A stretch of 14,198 bases of DNA from an uncultured bacterium (GTDB taxonomy: Bacteria > Planctomycetota > UBA1135 > GCA-002686595): NCBI GenBank assembly GCA_902826945.1, contig CADEGS010000110.1, positions 1-14,198 on the forward strand, in the 5' to 3' direction. Numbering within the stretch: the first letter of the stretch is position 1; each line of letters opens with the position of its first letter. The translations under genes and the position numbers were made by a program. Shown piece after piece: positions 1-8,789 of the stretch. The notes below the pieces were generated by a model. The model had not been told where the DNA came from. It ran no database searches and saw only the letters and a program-made list of their open reading frames with translations.

Positions 1-887
1 AGGTCGAGGACTACTACTTCGAGATGCGCAAGCAGCTCCTCGAGTACGACGAGGTGATGGACCAGCAGCGCAAGACGGTCTACCGCGTGCGCCAGGAGGT
101 CCTGGAGGGCGTCGAGCTGCGCGAGAAGGTGTTCGAGATGTTCGGCAACGTCGTCGCGCGGCGCGCGGCGGCCTTCACGGGGGACGCCTCGGGCTTCGCC
201 GGCTGGTACCAGCGCACCTTCGGGATCGAGCTGCCCGAGGAGCCCGCCGCGCGCGCCACGGCCGAGGAGGCCGACACCGAGCCGGCGCTGGCCGCCGCTC
301 GCTCGCGCTACGAGGAGCGCGAGACGGAGCTCGGCCAGGAGCTGATGCGGCGCGTGGACCAGCACCTCTTGCTGCACGCGATCGACACGAAGTGGATGGA
401 CCACCTGCGCGCGATCACCGCGCTGCGCCAGGGCATCGGGCTGCGCGGCTACGCGCAGAAGGACCCGAAGAACGAGTACAAGGCCGAGGGCTTCGCGCTC
501 TACGAGAAGCTGCTCGAGGCGATCGAGGACGAGGTGGCGAGCCTGATCCTGCGCGTGCAGGTGCGCGCGCCCGGCCAGGAGCCGGCGCAGCAGGCGCCGC
601 CGAGCGGCTTCGCCGGCCCGCCGCCGTCCTACGCCGCGCGCGCGGCGGCCGCGCAGGCGACCGCCCGCCCGCCCGTGCCCGCCCCGCGGCGCCCGCCGCC
701 GCCCTCGGCGGCCTTCGACCAGATGCGCCGCGTCCAGGCGCTCGAGGCGGCCCGCGCGCGCGCGACGGGCAAGCCGCCCGAGCCGCCGCCGCCCCCGCCG
801 CTCGACGTCGCGAGCACCGGGCGCAACGACCCGTGTCCGTGCGGCAGCGGGAAGAAGTTCAAGAAGTGCCACGGGCAGGCGAGCTGA
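1..887 (+). CDS. secA: Protein translocase ATPase SecA, C-terminal part (5' end outside window)
   Basis: SecA is the cytoplasmic ATPase motor that pushes preproteins through SecYEG. The reading frame is open from base 3 and gives about 294 residues, roughly the last third of the protein; the nucleotide-binding and preprotein cross-linking domains lie upstream. The first residues (VEDYYFEMRKQLLEYDEVMD) match the conserved start of the helical scaffold segment. The helical wing/scaffold motif DTKWMDHLRAITALRQGIGL and the following GYAQKDPKNEYK block are clear. A proline- and alanine-rich linker (about residues 185-270 of the fragment) precedes a SEC-C zinc-binding tail, CPCGSGKKFKKCH, a metal-binding extension seen in many SecA proteins. 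The stop is TGA at 885-887. The MnmD-like gene follows closely on the same strand and may be cotranscribed. The family call is secure. The ATG at 24 lies inside the conserved block and is not the true start. Confidence 0.97.
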   Translation, partial: VEDYYFEMRKQLLEYDEVMDQQRKTVYRVRQEVLEGVELREKVFEMFGNVVARRAAAFTGDASGFAGWYQRTFGIELPEEPAARATAEEADTEPALAAARSRYEERETELGQELMRRVDQHLLLHAIDTKWMDHLRAITALRQGIGLRGYAQKDPKNEYKAEGFALYEKLLEAIEDEVASLILRVQVRAPGQEPAQQAPPSGFAGPPPSYAARAAAAQATARPPVPAPRRPPPPSAAFDQMRRVQALEAARARATGKPPEPPPPPPLDVASTGRNDPCPCGSGKKFKKCHGQAS

Positions 888-931
888 GCGCCGCCGCGTC
901 CGGCGCGACGCGCCCCGAGGCCTGGCGCGCG

Positions 932-1714
932 GTGCGCACCGGCGACGGCAGCGCGACGCTCGCGCACCCGCTCCACGGCGCGCTGTGCCACTCCGACGCC
1001 GGCGCCTGGCAGCAGGCGCGCGAGCGCTACGCGGGGGGCTGCCGGCTCGCGGCGCGCGCGCGGGCCGGCGCCGCGCTGCGCCTGCTCGACGTCGGCACGG
1101 GGCTCGGCTGGAACCTCGCCGCCGCGCTGGCGGCGCTGGAGCCGGCGGGCGGCGCGCTCGAGGCCTGGAGCCTCGAGCGCGATCCCGGCGTGCTGCGCGC
1201 GGCGCTCGGCCTCGCGGGCGAGGCGTGCGGGCCGGCCGCGGCCGAGCGCTGGCACGCGCCCGTGCGCGACGCGCTCGCGCGCGCGCTCGACGCGGCCGAG
1301 CGCGGCGCTTCCGCGGACCGCGCGGCGACGCCGCTGCCGGGCGGGTCGCGGCTCGTGCTGCTGCTCGGCGACGCGCGCGAGACGCTCCCGCGGCTGCCGG
1401 CCGACCTGCGCTTCGACGCGGTCTTCCTCGATCCGTTCGCGCCCGCGGTGGAGCCCGAGCTGTGGCAGCCGGCCTTCCTGCGCGCGCTGGCGGAGCGCAT
1501 GGCGGAGGGGGCCTGGCTCGCGACCTACGCCGCCGGCCTGGCGGTGCGCGCGGGGCTCGCCGCGGCGGGCCTGTGCGTGGGCGCGGGCCCGCGCGTCGGC
1601 CGCAAGCGCGAGGGGACGCTGGCCGGCCGCGGCGTCGAGCCGCCGCCGCTCACGCCGCGCACCGCGCGCCGCGTGGCGCGCCGCGCGCAGGCGCTGCGCT
1701 CCGCCGCGCCCTGA
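932..1714 (+). CDS. mnmD: MnmD-like tRNA (5-methylaminomethyl-2-thiouridine) methyltransferase
   Basis: This is a SAM-dependent methyltransferase of the MnmC N-terminal-domain/DUF752 family. It is predicted to methylate the aminomethyl group of U34 in tRNA wobble positions. About 260 residues, with no FAD-dependent MnmC2 domain, so it is the stand-alone MnmD form. Seen in the sequence: the N-terminal RTGDGSATL and CHSDAGAW blocks (family pattern DGSxTL...YHSxxGA), the SAM-binding loop LLDVGTGLGWN (about residues 51-61), DAVFLDPFAP (from about residue 163; the family has D-P/A-F-S/A-P), LATYAAGLAVRAGLAAAG, and the C-terminal GRKRE signature. I chose the GTG at 932 because it begins just before the conserved TGDGS block and has GAGG about 11 bases upstream. 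The frame stays open further 5', and a CTG at 884 overlapping the secA stop is a less likely alternative. It follows secA by 44 bases. YHS reads CHS here, a mild deviation. Confidence 0.85.
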   Translation: MRTGDGSATLAHPLHGALCHSDAGAWQQARERYAGGCRLAARARAGAALRLLDVGTGLGWNLAAALAALEPAGGALEAWSLERDPGVLRAALGLAGEACGPAAAERWHAPVRDALARALDAAERGASADRAATPLPGGSRLVLLLGDARETLPRLPADLRFDAVFLDPFAPAVEPELWQPAFLRALAERMAEGAWLATYAAGLAVRAGLAAAGLCVGAGPRVGRKREGTLAGRGVEPPPLTPRTARRVARRAQALRSAAP

Positions 1715-1808
1715 GCCCCGGCGGCACCGCTGGCGGCCCCGCGCGGGCCGGTCGCGCCGGGAACTCCGGGCGGGCCTCGACCCGGCCCGGCCCCGCGGCC
1801 GACAGGGA

Positions 1809-1821
1809 GGACGGACCGTCC
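1809..1821. promoter_or_regulatory. Short perfect inverted repeat upstream of the SRPBCC gene (possible operator)
   Basis: GGACGG and CCGTCC flank a single A, ending 15 bases before the ATG at 1837. It overlaps the leader in a 122-base gap (1715-1836) that otherwise holds only GC-rich sequence with no convincing promoter. It could be an operator half-site pair, a small hairpin or chance in GC-rich DNA. No known regulator is implied. Confidence 0.2.
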
Positions 1822-1836
1822 CCCCGGAGCGACCCC

Positions 1837-2370
1837 ATGGAGACCCTGCGACTGATCCTCTTCCTCGCCGTGCTGGGCGTGCTCGGCACCGGCGGCGTCC
1901 TGTACCTGTGGGGCGGCGGCGACGGCGTCTTCACCGACGAGGGCGCGGAGGTCGTGGGCGCGCCGGCCGAGCGCGTCTTCCTGAGCCTGCTCGACCCCGA
2001 CGACCGCAAGCGCTGGGTCGAGGGCGCGAGCGACTGCCGGCGCCAGGACTTCGGCGCGTGGAAGGTGGGCTCCGAGCTGCTCGAGACGCTGGAGCGGGAG
2101 GGGCGCACGCTCGAGCGCACGCTGCGCGTCGTCGAGATCCAGGAGGGCAAGTCGGTCGCGTTCGAGACGGAGGAGGACGGCATCGCCATCCGCTACCGCT
2201 ACCAGCTCGGCGCGCACAACACCGGCCGCTCGTCGCGCGTCCTCTTCTCGATCGAGGCGCGCTACCACGGCTTCTGGAACGAGCTGCTGGAGCCGCTGCG
2301 CGGCGGCGCGCTCTTCGAGCGCACGCGGCGCGAGCTGGCGGTCCTCGCGGGGCTGGACCTCGTGATCTGA
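1837..2370 (+). CDS. Membrane-anchored SRPBCC (START/polyketide-cyclase-like) protein
   Basis: Predicted 177-residue protein. Residues about 4-26 are a hydrophobic segment (LRLILFLAVLGVLGTGGVLYLW) that should anchor it in the inner membrane. The rest resembles an SRPBCC/Polyketide_cyc2 hydrophobic-pocket domain: an early beta strand leading to a PAERVFLSLLDPDDRKRWVEG block (compare the family's P-x-E-V-F-x-x-l-x-D-x-x-x-x-x-W), alternating strands, and a long C-terminal helix (LLEPLRGGALFERTRRELAVLAGL). Such domains bind lipids, sterol-like molecules or other hydrophobic ligands, but no catalytic residue identifies a reaction. The ATG at 1837 has GGAG at 1826-1829, seven bases upstream, which supports this start. 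It converges tail-to-tail on hpnH with 13 bases between the stops. A link with hopanoids is suggested only by position and fold. Confidence 0.75.
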   Translation: METLRLILFLAVLGVLGTGGVLYLWGGGDGVFTDEGAEVVGAPAERVFLSLLDPDDRKRWVEGASDCRRQDFGAWKVGSELLETLEREGRTLERTLRVVEIQEGKSVAFETEEDGIAIRYRYQLGAHNTGRSSRVLFSIEARYHGFWNELLEPLRGGALFERTRRELAVLAGLDLVI

Positions 2371-2387
2371 GCGCGGCGCGCGCTCAG
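2367..2387. terminator. Bidirectional hairpin spanning both stop codons of convergent genes
   Basis: A perfect inverted repeat with 9-base arms, CTGAGCGCG and CGCGCTCAG, and a GCG loop. The left arm contains the TGA of the SRPBCC gene (2368-2370) and the right arm contains the complement of the hpnH TGA (2384-2386). There is no T tract on either strand. It probably acts as a shared terminator or as a 3'-end stabiliser of both messages. Confidence 0.5.
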
Positions 2388-3517
2388 CGCCCGGCGCGCG
2401 CCGCGCGCTGGCTCGCGCGCGCCGGACGCGCGGGCACGAGCTCGGGGCCCTCCGGCCCGTCGTCGAACGGTCCGTCCTCGGCCAGGTCGCGCGCCAGCGG
2501 CCCGCTCGTGCGCGGCCCGCGCAGCGCGGTCGCGAGCGCGCGCCAGGGGCGCGCGAAGGCGTCGTTGACGGCCGTCGGCTCGAAGCCGCAGTGCATCTGG
2601 CAGCGCGCGCACTTCTCGTTCCGGCCCAGGCCGTAGGCGTCCCAGTCGGTCGTCTCCATCAACGCGCGGAAGCTCGGCGCGAAGCCCTCGTCGACGAGCA
2701 GGTAGCACGGCCGCTGCCAGCCGAACACGTTGCGCGTCGGGTTGCCCCAGGGCGTGCACTGGTAGCTCCGGTTGCCGGCCAGGAAGTCGAGGAACAGGGA
2801 CGACTGGTTGAAGCGCCAGCGCCGGCCGCGGCCGCGGCGGAAGAGCGCGCGGAAGAGCTCCTTGCTGGCGCGCCGCTCGAGGAACACGTCCTGGCGCGGC
2901 GCGCGGCGGTAGTCGAAGCCCGGCGAGACGGTCACGCCCTCGACGCCGAGCTCCATCGCCAGGTCGAGGAAGGCGGCGCAGCGCTCGGGGTCGGCGCCGG
3001 CGAAGAGCGTGCAGTTGATCGTCACGCGGTGGCCGCGCGCCAGCGCCGCGCGGATCGCGCGCGTGGCGATGTCGAACACGCCCTCCTTGCAGACCGAGGC
3101 GTCGTGCTCCGCGCGCAGCCCGTCGAGGTGCACCGAGAACGTCAGGTAGCGCGAGGGCGCGTAGCGGTCGAGGTGCTTCTCGAGCAGGAGCGCGTTCGTG
3201 CACAGGTACACGAACTTCCTGCGCGCGACGATGCCCGCCGCGATGGCCGGCATGTCGGGGTGCAGGAGCGGCTCGCCGCCGGGGATCGAGACCACCGGCG
3301 CGCCGCACTCGTCCACGGCGTCGAGGCACTCCTGCACGCTCAGGCGGCGGCGCAGGACCTCCTCGGGATAGTCGATCTTGCCGCAGCCGGCGCAGGCCAG
3401 GTTGCAGCGGAAGAGCGGCTCGAGCATCAGCACGAGCGGGTAGCGGCGCACGCCGCGCAGCCGCTGGCCGAGGACGTAGGCCCCGACGCGGGCGATCTGG
3501 ACGAGCGGGAGGCCCAT
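2384..3517 (-). CDS. hpnH: Adenosylhopane synthase, radical SAM enzyme HpnH
   Basis: HpnH joins the 5'-deoxyadenosyl radical from SAM to diploptene, giving adenosylhopane, the first committed step to C35 bacteriohopanepolyols. The 377-residue protein matches the family along its length. It starts MGLPLVQIARVGAY, runs into YPLVLMLEPLFRCNLACAGC with the [4Fe-4S] ligands C38, C42 and C45, then GKIDYPEE, and the GGEP SAM-binding motif at 80-83. A C-terminal cysteine group CARCQMHC (C303, C306, C310) follows. The last 60 residues are a divergent, charged and Ala/Arg-rich tail. The ATG at 3517 is well supported because homologs begin with the same conserved residues, although no Shine-Dalgarno sequence is visible and a hairpin occupies that position (3521-3545). 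It is the last gene of the minus-strand operon, 90 bases after hpnN, and is probably cytoplasmic or membrane-associated. Identification is secure. Confidence 0.96.
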   Translation of the reverse strand: MGLPLVQIARVGAYVLGQRLRGVRRYPLVLMLEPLFRCNLACAGCGKIDYPEEVLRRRLSVQECLDAVDECGAPVVSIPGGEPLLHPDMPAIAAGIVARRKFVYLCTNALLLEKHLDRYAPSRYLTFSVHLDGLRAEHDASVCKEGVFDIATRAIRAALARGHRVTINCTLFAGADPERCAAFLDLAMELGVEGVTVSPGFDYRRAPRQDVFLERRASKELFRALFRRGRGRRWRFNQSSLFLDFLAGNRSYQCTPWGNPTRNVFGWQRPCYLLVDEGFAPSFRALMETTDWDAYGLGRNEKCARCQMHCGFEPTAVNDAFARPWRALATALRGPRTSGPLARDLAEDGPFDDGPEGPELVPARPARASQRAARAGR

Positions 3518-3520
3518 GGG

Positions 3521-3545
3521 GTCGCGCGCGGCGAGGCCGCGCGAC
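3521..3545 (-). promoter_or_regulatory. Strong hairpin immediately upstream of the hpnH start codon
   Basis: Seven-base arms GTCGCGC/GCGCGAC and an inner GGC/GCC stem, separated by a two-base bulge, close on a three-base loop. The hairpin begins only three bases before the hpnH ATG and covers where a ribosome binding site would be. It could limit hpnH translation, act as an RNA processing or pausing site between hpnN and hpnH, or be a by-product of extreme GC content. The rest of the 90-base hpnN-hpnH gap shows no convincing promoter. Confidence 0.35.
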
Positions 3546-3607
3546 AGAGCAGGGTAGCCCAGCGCGCCGGGCGGACGCGAACGGGAAACGCTCGCCGCCC
3601 GTCGGGC

Positions 3608-6241
3608 TCAGCGCGCCCCGGCCTGCGCGGGGCCGGCGAGCATGGCGGGCAGCACGACGAGCGAGCAGACGAGGCTCCAGGCGATCCCGATCGAGAGGAT
3701 CGTGCCCATGCTGGCCGTGCCCGGGTGCGCGGACGCGGACAGGCTGGCGAAGCTGCACAGCGTCGTCAGCGCGCTGTAGACGATCCCGCGCGCCGTGCTC
3801 GTCTCCAGCAGGCCGCGCCGCACGCTGCGCGCGCGCAGGACCACGTGCAGGCTGCCGTCCACCCCCGTCCCGAGCAGCAGGGGCAGCCCGATGACGTTGG
3901 CGAAGTTGAACGGCAGGTCGAGCGCGACGAGCGTGGCGCCCGTCAGCGCGGCCGCCAGCAGGAGCGGCGCGAGGACGAGCAGGGTCTCGCGCGCCGAGCG
4001 CAGCAGCACGGCCAGCAGCACCACGATGGCGACCAGCGCCGCGGCCAGCGCCTGGCGGAAGGCGCCCACGACGGCGTCGCCCGAGTCCAGGATCGTCGAG
4101 GGCGCCCCGGTCGCGCGCGGGGCGACCGAGCGCACCGCGTCCACGAAGCGGCGCATCGCGCGGGGCTCGTCGAGGTCGTCGGCCGGGAAGGCCTCGACGC
4201 GCCAGCTCCCCTGCGGGCTGCGCCAGCGCGCGACGAGCTCGGGCGGCAGGTCGTCCGCTCCGAAGCCCCGGGCCGCGAGCGAGCGGCCGAGCCGCTCCAG
4301 GCTCTCGGGCAGCGTGGCGAGCAGCGCGCGCTCGAGCGCGTCCGTGCGCCGGGCCGCCTCCTCCGCCGGCGCGCGCGCGAGGGCGTCCTGGAAGCGGCCG
4401 AGGGCCGCCCCGAGGCCGCGCGCGGCCTCGTCCCCGGGGGCGCGCGCGACGCGCGCGTCGAGCGCGCCCGCCAGCGCGTCCAGCGCGTCGGCGCGCTCGG
4501 CCGCGCTCGAGGCGTCGCCGTCCGCCGGCCGCGCCGCGAGGTCGAATCCGACGAGCAGCGAGAGCTCGTCCAGCGCCTCCAGCTTCGCGGGCTGGCCGCC
4601 GGGCACGAAGCTCGCGAGCGTGAGCGCGCGGCCGACGGCCGGCAGCGCGCGCAGCGCCGCGGCCGTGCGCTCGGCCTCCGCCCGGTCCGCGGCCAGCGCG
4701 TTCAGGCTCCAGGGCGGCGTGCCGCTCTGCTCGAGCAGGTCGCGGAAGGTCGCGACCGACTCGCTCGCCTCGTCGCGCAGGTTCAGCGGGTTGGCGTCGA
4801 AGCGCACGCGCGCGAGCAGCGCCAGCGAGAGCGCGCCCAGCGCGCCGGCCCCGACGCGGATCGCGATGCGCCGCCGCTCGGGCAGCGCGAGGACGCGTCG
4901 CGCGCGCGGCGAGAGCGCGCGCGCGTCGCGCGGGGCGACGCGCAGCGGCCCGAGCACGAACAGGGCCGGCAGCACGGCCAGCGTCGACGCCACCCCGAGC
5001 AGCATGCCCGTGCCCGAGATCAACCCGAGCTCCGAGACGCCGGAATAGGCCGTCGGGACGAAGGCGTAGAAGCCGATCGCGGTCGTGAGCGCGCACAGGA
5101 CGAGCGAGGGCCCGACGTCGAGCGCGGCCGCGCGCGCCGCGCGCGCGTGGTCGCGCGTCTGCGCCAGGAGCTCCTGGAAGCGCAGGGCCAGGTGGATCGC
5201 GTGGTCCACGCCCAGCCCGAGGTAGAGCGCGGCGAAGGCGATCGAGATCAGGTTCAGGTGCGCCACGGCGGCCATGGCGAAGGCCGCCGTCTGGACCAGG
5301 CCGCCGAGCAGCGCGACCTGCACCGCCAGCACGAGCCGCCACGAGCGCAGGCCCCAGGCGAGCACGGCCAGCACCAGCGCGAGCACGACGGCGGCGATGC
5401 GCTCCGAGCCGGTGAGCACGCTGGCGAGCTCCTCCTGGTCGAGCGCGACGCCGCCCGTGAGCCGCACGCGCGCGGCCGGCGCGTCCGCGCTCGCCAGGGC
5501 CGCGGCCTGCTCGCGCACGAAGGCGATCGCGCGCTCGCCGGGGAAGAGCGCGCCGTAGTCCAGGCGCGGCTGGAGCACGACGAGTTGCCGGCGCAGCTCG
5601 CTCGCCTGCGCTCCGCCGACGAGCTCCTGCCACGAGAGCGTCGCCGGCCGCCCGGCGCCGACCTCCGCCAGCACGAGGTCGAGCTGCGCGAAGAGCGCGT
5701 CGAGCTCGAGCGCCGCGTCCTCCTCGTCCAGCGCCTGCACCAGGAGCGCGCACAGCCCGCGCAGCGTCGGGTCGCGCGCCAGCCGCCCGAGGAAGGGCTG
5801 CACCTGCGCCAGGCGCGTCGCGAGCCGGTCGAGCTCGGCGGGGGAGAGGAACAGCAGCCCGTGCGCCTCCAGGAAGGGGTCGACGAGCGGCAGGAACACC
5901 GTGCGGAACAGGTCGTCGCGCGCGGCGCAGGCCCGCGCCAGCGCGCGCGCCGTCGCGCGGGCGCCCTCCGGCGTGGAGGCGTCGATGACGACGACCAGCG
6001 TGTGCCCGAGCTGCGGGAACTCCTCCTCGAGGCGCGCCTGCACGCGCCGGAAGGGGAGCTCGGGCGACACCATCGCGTCGCGGTCGGTCGAGATCCGGAA
6101 GCGCGTGGCCGTGTACCAGGCCGAAGCGGCGGTCAGCGCGACGAAGGCGAGCACCGTCGCGAGCGGGCGGCGCAGCGCGAGCGCCACCCAGGCGCGGAGC
6201 GCCCGCTCGAGCGGACCCGTGCGCGGCTCGCGGGGAGGCAC
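3608..6241 (-). CDS. hpnN: Hopanoid transporter HpnN, RND/MMPL superfamily
   Basis: HpnN is an inner-membrane RND-type protein shown in Rhodopseudomonas palustris to be needed for moving hopanoids to the outer membrane. The 877-residue product has the expected two-fold layout. An N-terminal membrane helix (about 27-48) is followed by a large periplasmic loop. Then comes a bundle of helices (about 280-430) holding the GLGVDHAIHL motif near 340 and a TTAIGFYAF stretch. A second long periplasmic region rich in Ala/Arg helices follows, and a second bundle (about 705-870) holds the GTGVDGSLHV motif near 790 and LTTLCSFASLS. Length agrees with the family (about 850-900). The start is GTG at 6241, seven bases after the hpnM stop, so translation is probably coupled. 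Identification rests on these motifs and on the flanking hpnM and hpnH; a generic MMPL transporter is the only alternative. Confidence 0.93.
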   Translation of the reverse strand: MPPREPRTGPLERALRAWVALALRRPLATVLAFVALTAASAWYTATRFRISTDRDAMVSPELPFRRVQARLEEEFPQLGHTLVVVIDASTPEGARATARALARACAARDDLFRTVFLPLVDPFLEAHGLLFLSPAELDRLATRLAQVQPFLGRLARDPTLRGLCALLVQALDEEDAALELDALFAQLDLVLAEVGAGRPATLSWQELVGGAQASELRRQLVVLQPRLDYGALFPGERAIAFVREQAAALASADAPAARVRLTGGVALDQEELASVLTGSERIAAVVLALVLAVLAWGLRSWRLVLAVQVALLGGLVQTAAFAMAAVAHLNLISIAFAALYLGLGVDHAIHLALRFQELLAQTRDHARAARAAALDVGPSLVLCALTTAIGFYAFVPTAYSGVSELGLISGTGMLLGVASTLAVLPALFVLGPLRVAPRDARALSPRARRVLALPERRRIAIRVGAGALGALSLALLARVRFDANPLNLRDEASESVATFRDLLEQSGTPPWSLNALAADRAEAERTAAALRALPAVGRALTLASFVPGGQPAKLEALDELSLLVGFDLAARPADGDASSAAERADALDALAGALDARVARAPGDEAARGLGAALGRFQDALARAPAEEAARRTDALERALLATLPESLERLGRSLAARGFGADDLPPELVARWRSPQGSWRVEAFPADDLDEPRAMRRFVDAVRSVAPRATGAPSTILDSGDAVVGAFRQALAAALVAIVVLLAVLLRSARETLLVLAPLLLAAALTGATLVALDLPFNFANVIGLPLLLGTGVDGSLHVVLRARSVRRGLLETSTARGIVYSALTTLCSFASLSASAHPGTASMGTILSIGIAWSLVCSLVVLPAMLAGPAQAGAR

Positions 6242-6248
6242 CGCGAGC

Positions 6249-7355
6249 CTACTCGCCGTCGCCGCCCTGCTCCTGGCGGCGGATCTGCTCCTGCAGCCGC
6301 GCCAGGAGGCCGTCGAAGCCCTCCTGCCGGAAGAGCGACTCGTATTCCGCGCGCCGCACGGCCAGGTCGCTCACGCCGTCCACCGTGATGTTCAGGATGC
6401 GCCAGCGCCCGCCTTCGCGGCGCAGCAGGTAGTCGAAGGCCACCGGCGCGCCCGCGGGCCGCACCAGGCGGCTCTGGACCTGCACGCCGCCGCGCAGCGC
6501 GCGCTCGCCGGTGCGCTCGAAGCGCTCGCCCCGCGAGCGCTCGAAGCGCGCCGCGTAGGTCGCGACGGTCAGGTCGCGGAAGGCGCGCGCGAAGCGCTCG
6601 CGCTGCTCCGGGCCGATCGCGTCCCAGAAGCCCTTGCCGACCAGGCGCGCGAGCAGCGGCAGGTCGTGCGTGTCCTCGAGCACGGGCGCGAGCAGCGCGC
6701 GCCGGCCCTCGTAGCCGAGCGTCTCCCCGCGCGCCATGGCGTTGGCCAAGGCGTCCTGCAGGCGCGCGATCGTCTCGGTCGCGGTCTCGGCGGCGCGCGC
6801 GACCTGCGCGTCGAGCCAGAGGGCGAGCGCGCCGGCGTCGGCCGCCTGCGGGGCGCGCGCGCGCAGCGCCTCGGCCTGCGAGGCGCCGTCCACGAGCACG
6901 TCGCGCACGCGCCACGCACCCTGCGCCGCGCCCAGCAGGGCGACCAGCGGCGCGCCCTCGCCCCCGGCCAGGGCGACGGTCACGCGCGCGCGGCCGTCCT
7001 GCTCCTCGGCCAGCGCGGGCGGAGCGAAGCGCGGCGCGCCCGCGTCCTCGACCGCCGCCGCGTAGCGCGCGGCGCACCAGCGGCCGAGCGCCGCCGCGAG
7101 CGACGCGTCCGCCGCGCCGGGCTCGGCGGAGAGCAGCGCGCCGGCGAGCGCGCCCAGGTCGTGGGTCGCGCGCACGACCGGCTCCAGGAGCAGGGCGCGC
7201 TGCGCGAAGGCGGGCGCGGGGTCCGCGCCTCCGAGCTCCTCCAGCGCCGCGCACAGCCGCGCGACCGGCGCGAGCGGCCCGGCGACGTCCTGCGCGCGCC
7301 CAGCCGAGGTCAGGAAGGCGGCGGCGAGCGCGGCGGCGAGCGCGGGGCGGAGCAT
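6249..7355 (-). CDS. hpnM: HpnM, MlaC/Ttg2D-like periplasmic lipid-binding protein with duplicated domain
   Basis: MlaC-family proteins carry lipids across the periplasm; HpnM is the hopanoid-cluster member. The N-terminus MLRPALAAALAAAFLTSAGRA is a signal peptide, probably cut before QDV. The second half (about 184-360) is a recognisable MlaC-like domain, with GFWDAIGPEQRERFARAFRD, the TYAARFE block, GRWRILNITVDGVSD (316-330) and a C-terminal YESLFRQEGFDGLLARL helix. The first half (about 28-165) looks like a degenerate copy: RALLLEPVVRATHDLGALA (53-71) parallels RALLAPVLEDTHDLPLLA (219-236), and GAWRVRDVLVDGAS (146-159) parallels the later block. At 368 residues it is nearly twice the usual length of about 200. 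The ATG at 7355 is chosen because a signal peptide follows directly. It sits 11 bases after the inositol-phosphate synthase stop and 7 bases before hpnN. Confidence 0.88.
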   Translation of the reverse strand: MLRPALAAALAAAFLTSAGRAQDVAGPLAPVARLCAALEELGGADPAPAFAQRALLLEPVVRATHDLGALAGALLSAEPGAADASLAAALGRWCAARYAAAVEDAGAPRFAPPALAEEQDGRARVTVALAGGEGAPLVALLGAAQGAWRVRDVLVDGASQAEALRARAPQAADAGALALWLDAQVARAAETATETIARLQDALANAMARGETLGYEGRRALLAPVLEDTHDLPLLARLVGKGFWDAIGPEQRERFARAFRDLTVATYAARFERSRGERFERTGERALRGGVQVQSRLVRPAGAPVAFDYLLRREGGRWRILNITVDGVSDLAVRRAEYESLFRQEGFDGLLARLQEQIRRQEQGGDGE

Positions 7356-7366
7356 GTGGCGAGCGC

Positions 7367-8737
<1,371 letters not shown>

Positions 8738-8789
8738 GGCGGACCCGGGACGATATCCGCCCGCCGATCCGTTGGCGATCGAGGCGCGT

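Noticed and set aside
1760..1764. GGAAC resembling the -35 element of ECF sigma factor promoters, in the gap before the SRPBCC gene.
   Set aside because: No matching -10 element was found at 15-17 bases downstream.
985..1836. Open frame upstream of the SRPBCC start, over the MnmD-like gene.
   Set aside because: It is the shifted frame of the methyltransferase gene. The ATG at 1837 has a ribosome binding site and begins the hydrophobic anchor.
3551..3581. TACCCT preceded by TTCGCG on the minus strand in the hpnN-hpnH gap, as a private hpnH promoter.
   Set aside because: The spacing is 19 bases and both elements are poor matches, so it is no better than chance in this region.
2591..6388. A very long open frame on the + strand across hpnH and hpnN.
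   Set aside because: It is antisense to two clear genes. Its translation is dominated by Arg, Gly, Ala, His and Gln with no recognisable domain, as expected for the opposite strand of GC-rich coding DNA.
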